Positions 8,744 to 18,180 of a stretch of DNA of 64,000 nucleotides are shown in pieces (the stretch's first letter is position 1; every line of letters starts with the position of its first letter). The notes under the pieces are model-generated. The model ran no database searches and was not told the DNA's origin. It saw only the letters and a program-made list of their open reading frames with translations. This DNA comes from JAGVPT01 sp049578505 (GTDB lineage: Bacteria; Bacteroidota; Ignavibacteria; UBA10030; UBA8401), in the NCBI GenBank assembly GCA_049578505.1, contig JBAUMC010000049.1:27940-91939 (forward strand), written 5' to 3'. A program made the translations under genes and the position numbers.

Positions 8744-9655
8744 CTAAAATCCTTTATGGATATTTTCCACCAGTCTCAACGGAGCGATCTTGAAATCGTC
8801 GAAAAAGTCTTTCCACCGATCGGAGATGTTCCCCTCTTCAAGCATCGTGATCTGGTCGCGGGATACTGGAAAAAACTCAAATCCTCCGAGCGCCGATGCC
8901 ATCAACTTCATCACAGCCATCGGTTGATGGATTTTAATTTTATGTTTTCCTACAACGTACCCGACCATATCAAGCAATTCATCATACGTGTAGCGATCCG
9001 GTCCGGCTACGTCGTACGTTTTCCCTATTGAGCCGTCATCCGCCATGGCTTTTACAAATCCTTCTGAGACATTCTGAACTGCGACGGGTTGAAAGCGATA
9101 CCTCCCATCGCCGAGCACGGGTACAACAAACGGCATCATGCCGAGAAGGTCCTGCAGAACGCCCATAAAATTCATAAACCCTTCTTTTTCTTTCCCAAAC
9201 ATCAGCGATGGCCGAAATATCGTCCACCGAAGTCCGCTTGCTTTAAGGTATTCCTCAGCGCGAAATTTAGTCTCTTGATATTTTGCCCTCGTTCCCTGCC
9301 GAACGCCAAGCGCACTCATTTGAATGAAACGCGGTGTTCCCCGCTTTTGAGCCTCATCGATAAGTAGTTTTGTCGCAAGAAAATGAACCCCTTCAAACGT
9401 AATTCCCTTCTTAGGAAATTCCCGAAGCAATCCGGGAAGATTAATGACGGCATTGCATGATTGGAGCACATCGCGGTACGATTCCGGTTTCAGGACATCT
9501 CCGTGCACAATCGTTATACCGCCGGCAATTTCTTCCGGAAGTTTGGCTTCAGACTCTTTCCGAACCAGCAGGACAGATGCGTGGCCAGCTTTCGACAAGT
9601 CGCGAAGAACCTGCCGTCCCACATAACCGGTCGCGCCAGTCAAAAACACATTCAT
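8744..9655 (-). CDS. NAD(P)-binding epimerase/NDUFA9-like protein
   Basis: Atypical short-chain dehydrogenase/reductase. The Rossmann nucleotide site GATGYVGRQV is at residues 7-16, and a YQETKFRAEEYL segment stands where the YxxxK pair lies (Tyr and Lys present). The C-terminal third matches the NDUFA9-like group (FQPVAVQNVSEGFVKA). It is 303 residues. Members act as sugar or quinone-related reductases or structural nucleotide-binding proteins, so the substrate is unknown. It is four bases upstream of rluB, within one probable transcript reaching from the RNA methyltransferase to htrA. Confidence 0.85.
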   Translation of the reverse strand: MNVFLTGATGYVGRQVLRDLSKAGHASVLLVRKESEAKLPEEIAGGITIVHGDVLKPESYRDVLQSCNAVINLPGLLREFPKKGITFEGVHFLATKLLIDEAQKRGTPRFIQMSALGVRQGTRAKYQETKFRAEEYLKASGLRWTIFRPSLMFGKEKEGFMNFMGVLQDLLGMMPFVVPVLGDGRYRFQPVAVQNVSEGFVKAMADDGSIGKTYDVAGPDRYTYDELLDMVGYVVGKHKIKIHQPMAVMKLMASALGGFEFFPVSRDQITMLEEGNISDRWKDFFDDFKIAPLRLVENIHKGF

Positions 9656-9701
9656 GATACTTCATTTATCGACGTGAATATATAAAAAATTTGGTAAGAC
9701 T

Positions 9702-10628
9702 TCAAACAGCGCCGGATCGGGAAATCGGCTTGGGGTGTTTTACGGCAGACCGAATCGATTCCGCCGTCGCCACGGCTCCCATTTCAGCGACAAGGTCGAT
9801 AGGGGCGGAAATTTCACCGGCGCTTAGCGCAATGGTCGTATCTCCGTCAAACGTCGTATGGGAGGGAACGATCGCCCTCGCCATCCCGTCGTGAGCACGT
9901 TGCGCGACGCGATGACAGTCAACTTTGCTTAAACGCACATTCGTCGCAACAATCACAAGCGTCGTATTAATGTTGCGCGTGATCAGGTTTTCATCCTGTA
10001 AAGTGTTCAGTCTGCTCTCGCTGCCGAAGAAATTCCCGCCTTGTTGGGCCCCGGCAAGGATGTTTCCATCTTGTCCGACAACATCACCGACCGCATTCAC
10101 CACGGCAAGAGCGCCTACAATAACTCCTCCCATTTTAAGAGAAAATGTGCCAATACCTCCCGTCATAGCATAATCCAGACCGTGCCATTTGCCGACCGTC
10201 GCTCCGGTCCCGGCGCCGACATTTCCTTCTTCAACAGTTGCGGAAGCACTTTTGCACGACTGGTAGGCATCATTTTGAGTCGGAAAAACTTTTGCATCTC
10301 CAACGTTTAAATCAAAAATCACTGCCGATGGAACGATAGGCACGAGGGCCCATGGTGTTTTGTACCCAATTCCCTTTTCAACTAAAAATTTCATTACGCC
10401 ATTTGCAGCCCCAAGACCGAAAGCACTTCCACCGGTCAGAAGAACTGCATGAATTTCTTGTGTCTGCTTATCCGGAGCGAGCAATGCGAGCTCTCGCGAA
10501 CCCGGGGCGCTCCCCCGCACATCACAGCTCGCAACTGTCCGTTGCGGACAGAGAACAACCGTACAGCCAGTCAATGCAATGGCGTTTGTATAATGACCGA
10601 CCAATATTCCTGGTACATCTGTAATCAT
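9702..10628 (-). CDS. P1-family peptidase (DmpA/BapA type)
   Basis: Self-processing N-terminal-nucleophile aminopeptidase family (D-aminopeptidase DmpA, beta-peptidyl aminopeptidases). Family hallmarks are VPGILVGHYT at the start, the glycine-rich GGSAFGLGAANGVM, GNVGAGTGATVGK, and the expected self-cleavage site Asn221-Thr222 in NTTLVIVATN, which would leave Thr as the nucleophile. It is 308 residues; no signal peptide is visible. The ATG follows the stop of the RNA methyltransferase immediately (TAAATG), indicating coupling. The physiological substrate is unknown. Confidence 0.9.
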   Translation of the reverse strand: MITDVPGILVGHYTNAIALTGCTVVLCPQRTVASCDVRGSAPGSRELALLAPDKQTQEIHAVLLTGGSAFGLGAANGVMKFLVEKGIGYKTPWALVPIVPSAVIFDLNVGDAKVFPTQNDAYQSCKSASATVEEGNVGAGTGATVGKWHGLDYAMTGGIGTFSLKMGGVIVGALAVVNAVGDVVGQDGNILAGAQQGGNFFGSESRLNTLQDENLITRNINTTLVIVATNVRLSKVDCHRVAQRAHDGMARAIVPSHTTFDGDTTIALSAGEISAPIDLVAEMGAVATAESIRSAVKHPKPISRSGAV

Positions 10629-11447
10629 TTATGTCGTTTCACCTTTTTGCTGAAACGAGTGATGCGCGAGAAAAACTCCCGCGGCAACGCCGGCGTTCAA
10701 CGATTCAGCATCGCCAAATTTCGGGATGACAAGGTGTTCGTCAAGCATTTTCGTAATCTCCGAAGAAATTCCACGTGCCTCATTCCCGATGACAAGCAAA
10801 GACTTTTTCGGCCAAACATGCGTGCGTAAATCAGCGTTACCAGATACTTCTCCGCCGAACAATGTAAATCCATTTTTCTGTAGTCTTTTCAATAAATCTG
10901 GGAAGCGATCAGAATTTTCTGAACAATCAAGAATCGGTAAATGAAAGATCGATCCTACCGTGGACCGAACGACTTTCGGATTGTAAAGTTCGACGCAATT
11001 TCTGCCGAGAAGAATTACGTCAAGACCGAACCAATCGCTCGTGCGAATGATAGCGCCAAGGTTTCCCGGGTCGGCAATATGGTCGAGCGCTACCACAAAA
11101 GCATTGTCCTGTTTCAGCAATTTTTCGATTTCATCATCTGCATTAAAGATAGGTTTTTTTACAACTGCAGCAATACCTTGCGCAGCGACCGTATCGGCGA
11201 TAAGTGAAAACTCTTTTTCAGAAATTTCGAGCCGCTCCTTTGATTTTCCCCTCGCCGTTGACAGAAATGGGCCATACTGATGATTTTCATTGACCGCCTT
11301 TGTATGAACGAGAATCTCGATTTCCTTTAAAGCCGCACACGCCTCTTCAACACCTCTCCATCCTTCTACGAGAAATACCCGCCCTTTCTCTCGATATTTT
11401 TTTTGTGAAAGATTTTTCAAATACTGCAGTTTTGATTTGGTTAACAT
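10629..11447 (-). CDS. TrmH/SpoU-family RNA 2'-O-methyltransferase
   Basis: SPOUT-class methyltransferase that methylates ribose in tRNA or rRNA. An N-terminal RNA-binding domain (about residues 1-100, with KYREKGRVFLVEGWRGVEEA) precedes the knotted domain. The three SpoU motifs are present: DPGNLGAIIRTSDWFG, LVIGNEARGIS and ESLNAGVAAGVFL. It is 272 residues. The architecture matches the RlmB/TrmH 'YsgA-like' members; the exact target is not deducible. Immediately followed by the P1 peptidase. Confidence 0.92.
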   Translation of the reverse strand: MLTKSKLQYLKNLSQKKYREKGRVFLVEGWRGVEEACAALKEIEILVHTKAVNENHQYGPFLSTARGKSKERLEISEKEFSLIADTVAAQGIAAVVKKPIFNADDEIEKLLKQDNAFVVALDHIADPGNLGAIIRTSDWFGLDVILLGRNCVELYNPKVVRSTVGSIFHLPILDCSENSDRFPDLLKRLQKNGFTLFGGEVSGNADLRTHVWPKKSLLVIGNEARGISSEITKMLDEHLVIPKFGDAESLNAGVAAGVFLAHHSFQQKGETT

Positions 11448-11536
11448 GATGCCCGCTGTTGGGTTTTGGCCGATTAAGAGTTAGGTTATAGGTGTTAGAT
11501 ATTAGGCTTCAATTTCATACTGTTTACTGTTATCTG

Positions 11537-13126
11537 TCAACTGTTATATTCTCCCCATGCTTCCCTCAGCACGTTCGAAATCTCTCCGATGGTCGCGTAC
11601 GCTTCTACCGCTTGCAAAATGTGAGGGATGACATTGTCCGTTCCTTTTGCCGCATCAAGCAAATTGCGAAGACTTTGTTTCACCGACTGTGCGTCACGAG
11701 ATTTTCTTATGGTGTTCAATCCGTGAGTCTGTTCCGCACGAATCGATTCGTTCACTTGCAATAGCTCCTGAGATATCTCCTCTTCTCTCTCGAAAGCATT
11801 CACGCCGACAATCAGCTTTTCTTTATCGTCGATCGATTTTTGGTACTTGTAGGCGCTCTCCGCAATCTCAGATTGATAATACTGCGCCTCAATTGCCTTC
11901 ACTGCACCCCCAAGCGCATCGATCTTTCGGAGATAGTCTTTCACCCGGCTTTCAGTTTCATCGGTGAGAGATTCGACGAAATATGATCCGGCAAGAGGGT
12001 CAACTGTTTCGGGAACGCCAGATTCGAAGGCAATGATTTGCTGGGTCCGTAAGGCAACGCGTGCCGTCTCTTCAGTTGGAAGTGCAAGAGCCTCGTCTTT
12101 ACTGTTTACATGCAAGGACTGACATCCTCCAAGAACAGCCGCCAACGCTTGGATTGTCGTGCGTGGAACATTATTATCGATCTGTTGCGCTGTGAGTGTC
12201 GAACCGCCTGTCTGAGCGTGAAAACGAAGCTTCATCGCATCAGGATTTGTAGCGCCGAATTCGTTCTTCATCATCGAGGCCCACAGTCGCCGTGCCGCAC
12301 GAAACTTCGCAACCTCTTCGAAAAAATTATTGTGGGCGTTGAAAAAGAAAGATAGGCGCGGGGCAAAAACATCAACGGATAATCCAGCGTTCACCGCTGC
12401 AGAGACATATTCGCGAGCGTTCGACAGGGTAAATGCCACTTCCTGAACAGCCGTAGAACCGGCCTCCCGGATATGATAGCCGCTGATCGAAATCGTGTTC
12501 CAGCTTGGGAGATTCTCGCTGCACCAAGAAAAGATATCCGTGACAAGCCTCATCGATTGGCGCGGCGGGTAAATATACGTGCCCCGCGCGATATATTCCT
12601 TCAGAATATCGTTTTGAATGGTGCCGGATAATGTTTTGAGGCTCGCATCCTGCTTTTTTGCGAGCGCGACATACATGCAAAGCAATACACCCGCCGTCGC
12701 GTTAATCGTCATCGACGTGCTAATGTCTTGAAGTTTGATCCCGTCGAAAAGAGTTTCGATATCCGCAAGTGTATCGATTGCCACGCCGACCTTCCCGACT
12801 TCCCCTTCAGCGAGCGAATGGTCGGAGTCGTAGCCCATTTGAGTTGGAAGATCGAATGCCACAGACAAACCTGTTGTCCCGTTCGCCAGCAAGTATTTGT
12901 AACGCTCGTTCGATTGTCTCGCCGTTCCGAACCCGGCGTATTGGCGCATGGTCCAGAGTTTTGATCTATACATTTCGGGATGCACTCCCCGCGTAAACGG
13001 AAATTCCCCAGCGTTTCCGAGCTTCTCGCGATAGTCAAAATCCACAGGAACATAAAGTTGCCGGATTTCAATTCCGGAATCTGTTTTGAACTGCAGACGT
13101 TTCTCTCTAGCCATCAGTCGGGCCAT
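11537..13126 (-). CDS. Methylmalonyl-CoA mutase-type large subunit (catalytic barrel only)
   Basis: Adenosylcobalamin-dependent acyl-CoA mutase, interconverting methylmalonyl-CoA and succinyl-CoA if typical. It is 529 residues and covers only the TIM-barrel substrate domain; there is no C-terminal DxHxxG B12-binding domain, so it must pair with a separate small subunit that is not in the window. Tyr in RQYAGFG and Arg in ARGTYI match residues typical of methylmalonyl- rather than isobutyryl-CoA mutases. SISGYHIREAGSTAVQE and HAQTGGSTLTAQQ are also seen. Its start overlaps the stop of the upstream small membrane protein by about 20 bases (or 8 if the second Met is used). The B12-uptake locus at 39-43 kb may supply its cofactor. 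Confidence 0.92.
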   Translation of the reverse strand: MARLMAREKRLQFKTDSGIEIRQLYVPVDFDYREKLGNAGEFPFTRGVHPEMYRSKLWTMRQYAGFGTARQSNERYKYLLANGTTGLSVAFDLPTQMGYDSDHSLAEGEVGKVGVAIDTLADIETLFDGIKLQDISTSMTINATAGVLLCMYVALAKKQDASLKTLSGTIQNDILKEYIARGTYIYPPRQSMRLVTDIFSWCSENLPSWNTISISGYHIREAGSTAVQEVAFTLSNAREYVSAAVNAGLSVDVFAPRLSFFFNAHNNFFEEVAKFRAARRLWASMMKNEFGATNPDAMKLRFHAQTGGSTLTAQQIDNNVPRTTIQALAAVLGGCQSLHVNSKDEALALPTEETARVALRTQQIIAFESGVPETVDPLAGSYFVESLTDETESRVKDYLRKIDALGGAVKAIEAQYYQSEIAESAYKYQKSIDDKEKLIVGVNAFEREEEISQELLQVNESIRAEQTHGLNTIRKSRDAQSVKQSLRNLLDAAKGTDNVIPHILQAVEAYATIGEISNVLREAWGEYNS

Positions 13127-13301
13127 CGAATGGATTGTTTCCGTTGTTTTTTTTCTTCAGCAAATAATAAATGACGGGTGGGACAAAGATAATAAAAAGA
13201 AAGAAGATTTTGAAGAAAACGTAGAGAGCAAAGGTGAGCGCTAAACTGATTACAATAATCAGAGCTGAAATAAGGTTCGTTTTCTGCCGAATATCCATCA
13301 T
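13107..13301 (-). CDS. Small two-helix membrane protein
   Basis: A 64-residue protein not assigned to a family. It has two adjacent hydrophobic helices (about residues 10-30 and 32-47), then a basic KKKNNG stretch and a short hydrophilic tail. The C-terminal codons overlap the start of the mutase gene, which supports real translation by coupling. ATG codons stand at both of the first two positions. Function unknown. Confidence 0.6.
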   Translation of the reverse strand: MMDIRQKTNLISALIIVISLALTFALYVFFKIFFLFIIFVPPVIYYLLKKKNNGNNPFDGPTDG

Positions 13302-13343
13302 TCCAAACTCTAGGTAGTGATGCAGTTTATCTCTTTATTGGTC

Positions 13344-13409
13344 AGATGACCGTCACCTTTTTTTAAATATTTTAGCTTTTCGTGACTTTTGATAAGGTGA
13401 CGGTCATCT
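13344..13409. repeat. Perfect 16-bp inverted repeat in the comEC/small-protein gap
   Basis: AGATGACCGTCACCTT (13344-13359) is the exact reverse complement of the sequence at 13394-13409; a 34-base AT-rich loop lies between. The loop is long and neither side is followed by a clean T run, so it is not an ordinary terminator. It could be a protein-binding site or a degenerate mobile-element end. Confidence 0.6.
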
Positions 13410-13464
13410 ATGTGAAGCTAAACAGTAACAGCACAAAACTCTACGCAAATTATCGTAAATATAC

Positions 13465-15900
13465 TCATTCCTTCCGCCAATTGACATGAGTAATCGACTT
13501 GCCATCTGAATCAAAAATAATTGCTCCCTCTTCATCCGTTCGATGTATAGCTATCCCCATGTCCTTAAACCGTTTTATCACCTTTGGTGAAGGGTGGTGG
13601 AATTTGTTGAACTTGCCGACAGAAACGATGACTTCCTTCGGGGCAACCTTGTCAAGAAAATCGACCGAGCTGCTTGTAATCGAACCGTGGTGGCCGGTTT
13701 TAAGTAAATCGCTTTTGAGAAATGAATTATAGACCGAATCCAAATGTTCTTCAACGGGAATTTCAGCATCCCCCGCAAAGAGAAACGACGTATTGCCGTA
13801 CACTAATTTAAAGACGATAGAAGTATTGTTTAAATGGTCATAGCCATCGGTGGAGTCAACATCCAGAAAAGATTGAATGGGATGCAATGTATATAATCGG
13901 ACGTTTGGAATTACGGCGAGCTGACCTCCGGCGCTGACGACACGCCGAATGTTGGGAATGAGCGACTCGTAATCGTAGTACAGCGAAGATTGGGCTCGTT
14001 GGCTTCCGTCAATCACCTCCTTTACGTCAAAGTTTCGAATCAGATACGGCACGCCGCCGATATGGTCGCTGTGAGGATGAGTAACAACAATTGCGTCAAT
14101 TGTTGAAATGCCCCGGCGCCTGAGAAACGGCGCTACGACCCTTTCCCCTGCATCATACGAAAATGTTTTCGGCCCGGCGTCGACAACAAATTTCTCTCCG
14201 GAGGGAAATTCAATAAGCGCTGCATCTCCCTGACCGACGTCCATGAAGTCAATGCGGAGATTCTTTGGAGCAGTATTCTGAAAAAGAGGAGGTGAAAAGA
14301 GTAGAATGATATTTATTCCAGCGAACATGGACAAAACAGCACGTTTCAAAAGTGTTCTGTTGGTGAGATTGAAGAGTGAAACGACGATCAAGGAGTAGAA
14401 AAATGCTTCTTTCAACCCAAATGTCGCAGCCGGGACCGATGCGAACGGCACGGCGTTGGCGAGCATTACAAACTTCAGGGTAAACCAGGATAATAGATTG
14501 TTCACTTCGTTAAAGCATGTCGAAACCCACATTGAAAATATTCCGGTGAGGACCGAAACAAATCCGATAATGACGATAACCTCGACAAGCGGCACGACGA
14601 CAAGATTCGCAGCAAGCGAAATGAGCGACACTTTTCCGAAAAAAATTGCTGTAAAGGGGATGGCACCCAATTGTGCAGCCAGTGACACCGCCAAGAGTTT
14701 CAGCACATAATCAATCCCCTTGACCTCTTCAAGGCTCTCAGGGATGTTTTTGATAAGCGCCGTCAACTTCGGATATAAATAAGCGATCGAGAAAACCGCA
14801 GAGAAGGAAAGTTGAAACCCCGCGTCGAACAGTTGCATCGGATCGTATATCAGAATAATCACGGCGGAGGCACCAAGAGAGTTATAGACATTTGTCCGCT
14901 CCTGAAATAGCTTTGCGAACAAGACTGAGATCGCCATTAACGAAGCCCGAACCACCGGAGGCGCGGCTCCGGTGAGCTCCATGTAATAAAGTATTCCGCA
15001 GATAGCCGCGATGCTCTTTTCTCGCTCCGGCAAACGAATCAGACCGAATAGGGTGTACATGATGACAGCAACAAGAGCAACGCGCATCCCCGCCACGATA
15101 AGGACATGAATTGTTCCAGTGTTCACGAAGGCGCTTTTGATATCCGGGGACAAGTCTGTTCGGTCCCCAAGCAATAGCCCGATCATGAAGTTTGCCTCAT
15201 CGCCAGCCATCGCTTTATTGATAACACGGAGAATAAAACGCTTCGAGGGGAAGATCACGCGGTCAAAAAAAAGATTTGGAGAACCTTCAGATATTGTCCG
15301 GATATGTGAATACCCAAGTACGTGGACAGTGGCAAATATATTGTTTAGCTCAAGGTAATCACGATAGCTGAATTCACCAGGATTTCGAGAGGCTATAGGC
15401 GTGTTTAAAATTCCTTCAAACGAAATGAGGGTGCCATACCGAAATTCTTTCACTTTTTCGGTCGAACGCTTATCCTGAATAACCGTCAACAGTGCGTCCC
15501 CATCTGCCCGAAGCGAATCTTTCCCGATGGCAATGGAGCGAACATGCATCAGGGCGACGGTTTTCCCTTCCTTAATATGCGGTTCATCGCTAATTTCACA
15601 AACGAGCCTGAGCGGTTCCGGGGTATCGAGAAAATGTTTGATGTGGGATGGCGGAGTGAGTTGCGTAATGGCCGCGCAATAAGCAGCAGACGAGAAGAAA
15701 AGAAGGAGAGAAAATATGGCCGAGGGGACGATCTCTCGTCCATTCAGAAGGCGAAATCGATATAAAGTTACTGAGGAAACGAATAAACAGAGAGCGGCGA
15801 GGCCCCCCCATAAATACCACTCCACTCCTATACTATGCGCGGCATACGTTCCACAACAAATCAACAACGCGGCCGCAGCAGCCGGCTTGTCGCTCCACAT
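13465..15900 (-). CDS. comEC: ComEC/Rec2-type DNA uptake channel
   Basis: Inner-membrane channel for transport of single-stranded DNA during natural transformation. It is 811 residues with the full three-part layout: N-terminal DUF4131-like region with several membrane helices and a beta-rich insert (about 1-210), the competence membrane domain (about 220-520, including GLLLGDRTDL and LTGAAPPVVRASLMA), and a C-terminal metallo-beta-lactamase-like domain (about 545-800). The last has the metal motif VVTHPHSDHIGG and KTGHHGS, suggesting an active nuclease. The start ATG at 15900 has a GGGGGGAG site. No other competence gene is nearby. Confidence 0.93.
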   Translation of the reverse strand: MWSDKPAAAAALLICCGTYAAHSIGVEWYLWGGLAALCLFVSSVTLYRFRLLNGREIVPSAIFSLLLFFSSAAYCAAITQLTPPSHIKHFLDTPEPLRLVCEISDEPHIKEGKTVALMHVRSIAIGKDSLRADGDALLTVIQDKRSTEKVKEFRYGTLISFEGILNTPIASRNPGEFSYRDYLELNNIFATVHVLGYSHIRTISEGSPNLFFDRVIFPSKRFILRVINKAMAGDEANFMIGLLLGDRTDLSPDIKSAFVNTGTIHVLIVAGMRVALVAVIMYTLFGLIRLPEREKSIAAICGILYYMELTGAAPPVVRASLMAISVLFAKLFQERTNVYNSLGASAVIILIYDPMQLFDAGFQLSFSAVFSIAYLYPKLTALIKNIPESLEEVKGIDYVLKLLAVSLAAQLGAIPFTAIFFGKVSLISLAANLVVVPLVEVIVIIGFVSVLTGIFSMWVSTCFNEVNNLLSWFTLKFVMLANAVPFASVPAATFGLKEAFFYSLIVVSLFNLTNRTLLKRAVLSMFAGINIILLFSPPLFQNTAPKNLRIDFMDVGQGDAALIEFPSGEKFVVDAGPKTFSYDAGERVVAPFLRRRGISTIDAIVVTHPHSDHIGGVPYLIRNFDVKEVIDGSQRAQSSLYYDYESLIPNIRRVVSAGGQLAVIPNVRLYTLHPIQSFLDVDSTDGYDHLNNTSIVFKLVYGNTSFLFAGDAEIPVEEHLDSVYNSFLKSDLLKTGHHGSITSSSVDFLDKVAPKEVIVSVGKFNKFHHPSPKVIKRFKDMGIAIHRTDEEGAIIFDSDGKSITHVNWRKE

Positions 15901-15916
15901 GCTCCCCCCAAAGGAA

Positions 15917-16822
15917 CTACTTCAATAAGAATGAAACAATTGTCGGCGTAATGTCGGTCAGCTTTTTAATTCTGTCCGAAAAGAATTTTCGCTGAGTCCC
16001 GACAACAATCAATGGAACTGGATTTCGCGTATGCGATTTTGTCGACAGGTCTTCGATATTACCATGATCGCTCACAAAAATCAGTATATCGTCTTCATAA
16101 TCAAACCGACTAAGTACCCCGGCAAGGAAACTATCCATGCGTTCCAAAACTTCAGCTGATGTTATCATCTTTTGAGAATGACCAGCTTTATCGGTATAGA
16201 AATACTCTAAGAGAGTAAAATCAAAAGAATGTCCAATGCCATAAAATCTCTTTCCGGCATCAAACGGAGTCAACACGGGAAGTCGGTACCCAAAAGTATT
16301 CAACCCTTCATTTGTTAAATCAGCGGAGAGTGCTTTGGCGGACGCAATATCTTCAACAGAATTCAACTCGCCGCCGGATGAAAGATATGAAAGTGCGACC
16401 GTCGGAATTTTGCCCCGGTGCGAATTAATGAAGTCGAAGTATCGTTTGGGAAAAGCGTTCACAAAAAAGAACGTTTTTTTCTGTAGCCGGAGCTGGGCAA
16501 AAATATTTTTTTCTTTGATGATCGGAATAAGGGTTGAATAAGGGTGAGGGCCAAAATGTTTCCCGATTTTCTTTGGCGCGTTCACACCGGTAAAGATCGC
16601 GGCTTGTCCGGTTCCGCTTTGTGGAAGCCCCTGAACACCGAGCGTCGTGTTGACGGGAGTTACCGACGCGCGCGCCGAAAAGATTCTCTTACTCTGAAGT
16701 GAGGGGGTCGAACCATCGAATAAATTTTTGAATGTCGGCAGGTTCGCCGAGAAAAATGGGTTTATCGACGAGTCTTCTTTCCCGTATCCGACCCCGTCCC
16801 AAAAAATCATCATCACGGCCAT
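15917..16822 (-). CDS. Phosphopentomutase/phosphoglyceromutase-like metalloenzyme
   Basis: Alkaline-phosphatase-superfamily metalloenzyme. The N-terminal FWDGVGYGK holds the first metal Asp. TTLGVQGLPQSGTGQAA holds the phospho-acceptor Ser/Thr region. VSDHGNIEDLSTKSHTRNPVP is typical of the metal-binding C-terminal part, and the intervening DKAGH gives further ligands. It is 301 residues, shorter than cofactor-independent phosphoglyceromutase (about 510) and lacking its inserted domain, so a different phosphoryl substrate is likely. It starts four bases after dtd and ends 16 bases before comEC. Confidence 0.8.
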   Translation of the reverse strand: MAVMMIFWDGVGYGKEDSSINPFFSANLPTFKNLFDGSTPSLQSKRIFSARASVTPVNTTLGVQGLPQSGTGQAAIFTGVNAPKKIGKHFGPHPYSTLIPIIKEKNIFAQLRLQKKTFFFVNAFPKRYFDFINSHRGKIPTVALSYLSSGGELNSVEDIASAKALSADLTNEGLNTFGYRLPVLTPFDAGKRFYGIGHSFDFTLLEYFYTDKAGHSQKMITSAEVLERMDSFLAGVLSRFDYEDDILIFVSDHGNIEDLSTKSHTRNPVPLIVVGTQRKFFSDRIKKLTDITPTIVSFLLK

Positions 16823-16825
16823 CTG

Positions 16826-17275
16826 TCATCCCTTGCTTTCCACCATAACCGTCACCGGGCCATCGTTGATTAGCTCGACATCCATCATCGCACGAAAAAG
16901 ACCGGTTGCCACTCGATCGTTCCCAAGCTCTTGTCTCAAATGATCGACGAATACATTATAGAGGGGTTCTGCCTCCTCCGGAGGCGCTGCGTCGATAAAA
17001 CTTGGCCGATTTCCTTTCCGTGTATCTCCGTACAACGTGAACTGCGAAACAGCAAGCACCGATCCACCCACATCGCGCACCGATAAATTCATTTTCCGCT
17101 GGTTGTCCTCAAAAATTCTCAACGCGCAGCATTTTTCGGCGACGAACCGGGCATTCTCAGTCGTGTCGCCGGCTTTAATTCCGAGGAATATCAGCAACCC
17201 CTTTTCGATCGAGCTGTGCATTTTCCCGTCAATGGCAACGCTCGCTCTTGAAACACGCTGAATCAACGCTCTCAT
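16826..17275 (-). CDS. dtd: D-aminoacyl-tRNA deacylase
   Basis: Removes D-amino acids (and glycine mischarged on tRNA-Ala) from tRNA, a chiral proofreading role in the cytoplasm. The N-terminal MRALIQRVSRASV is diagnostic, and AVSQFTLYGDTRKGNRPSF and the C-terminal NDGPVT (Gly-cisPro motif) are both present. It is 149 residues, the family norm. The ATG at 17275 is preferred to an upstream start at 17308 because homology begins there and it overlaps the prmC stop as ATGA. Confidence 0.95.
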   Translation of the reverse strand: MRALIQRVSRASVAIDGKMHSSIEKGLLIFLGIKAGDTTENARFVAEKCCALRIFEDNQRKMNLSVRDVGGSVLAVSQFTLYGDTRKGNRPSFIDAAPPEEAEPLYNVFVDHLRQELGNDRVATGLFRAMMDVELINDGPVTVMVESKG

Positions 17276-18177
17276 CTCGTTTCCCGAAATTGTGTCGCCA
17301 CCAAGCACCGATGATTTCCACCGTAATCGCTAAGCATTTGAACGCTGCTCCATCCCGCCTCGGTAAATATTTTTTGCACGGACGTCGATTGATTATACGC
17401 ATGCTCAACAAAAATTGCTCCCTCCGTCTCAAGGAATAACCTTCCGATCTCTGCAATCCTTCGATAAAAGCTGAAGCCGTCCCCCTCGTCTGTCAATGCA
17501 GACGACGGCTCAAATTCCCTGATTTCCGGCTGAAGGGCCTCGAATTCCACCTTTGAAATGTATGGAGGATTCGAGACGACAAAATGAAATTTCGAAGTAA
17601 AGTCTGATCCTGAGATTCTAAATAAATCTTGGACCGATAGTGTTATTCTCTTTTCCACCCCGTTTTTTTGTGCGTTGATCCGGGCAACATCGACAGCATC
17701 AGAACTTTTATCGAATGCCACGACCGAAACATTGTCCAACAATGCTGCGAGGGAAACAGCAATGCACCCGCTTCCGGTACCGAGATCAAGGATCCGCAAA
17801 GGTTGGCCTAAGAAATGTTCTTTTGCATAGCGGACAACTTGTTCAACCAGTACTTCGGTCTCGGGGCGCGGGATCAATACTCGCCGGTCGACGATAAATT
17901 CCAGTCCCATGAATTCTGCCGTCCCGACGATATACTGCAACGGTTCATGCTGCAGACGCCGCTGCAGCAAACCTTTGAACTCAGAAAGTTCTCTTTCCGT
18001 CAAAGGCTTGTCGAAACTCGTGTAGAGCTGAATCCGTTTGAGGTTCAGAACGTGACAAAGGAGCAACTCGATAGTCAGGCGTGATTCATCAAACCCCTTC
18101 TCCGAAAGATACGACGTTCCCCATTGAAGCATTTCAAGAATTGTCCAAACTCTTTTTGGAACCGGAGCAACAGCCAA
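17272..18177 (-). CDS. prmC: Release factor glutamine methyltransferase
   Basis: Methylates the Gln of the GGQ motif in release factors RF1 and RF2. It has an N-terminal helical domain (about 1-90) and a Rossmann methyltransferase domain with LDLGTGSGCIAVSLA (SAM site) and VVSNPPYIS (the NPPY catalytic motif). RRVLIPRPETEVLVE precedes the SAM site as usual. It is 301 residues. The frame begins at TTG (18177), three bases below the next gene's stop; an internal ATG at residue 16 is a possible alternative. Coupled to dtd. Confidence 0.95.
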   Translation of the reverse strand: MAVAPVPKRVWTILEMLQWGTSYLSEKGFDESRLTIELLLCHVLNLKRIQLYTSFDKPLTERELSEFKGLLQRRLQHEPLQYIVGTAEFMGLEFIVDRRVLIPRPETEVLVEQVVRYAKEHFLGQPLRILDLGTGSGCIAVSLAALLDNVSVVAFDKSSDAVDVARINAQKNGVEKRITLSVQDLFRISGSDFTSKFHFVVSNPPYISKVEFEALQPEIREFEPSSALTDEGDGFSFYRRIAEIGRLFLETEGAIFVEHAYNQSTSVQKIFTEAGWSSVQMLSDYGGNHRCLVATQFRETR

Positions 18178-18180
18178 AAA

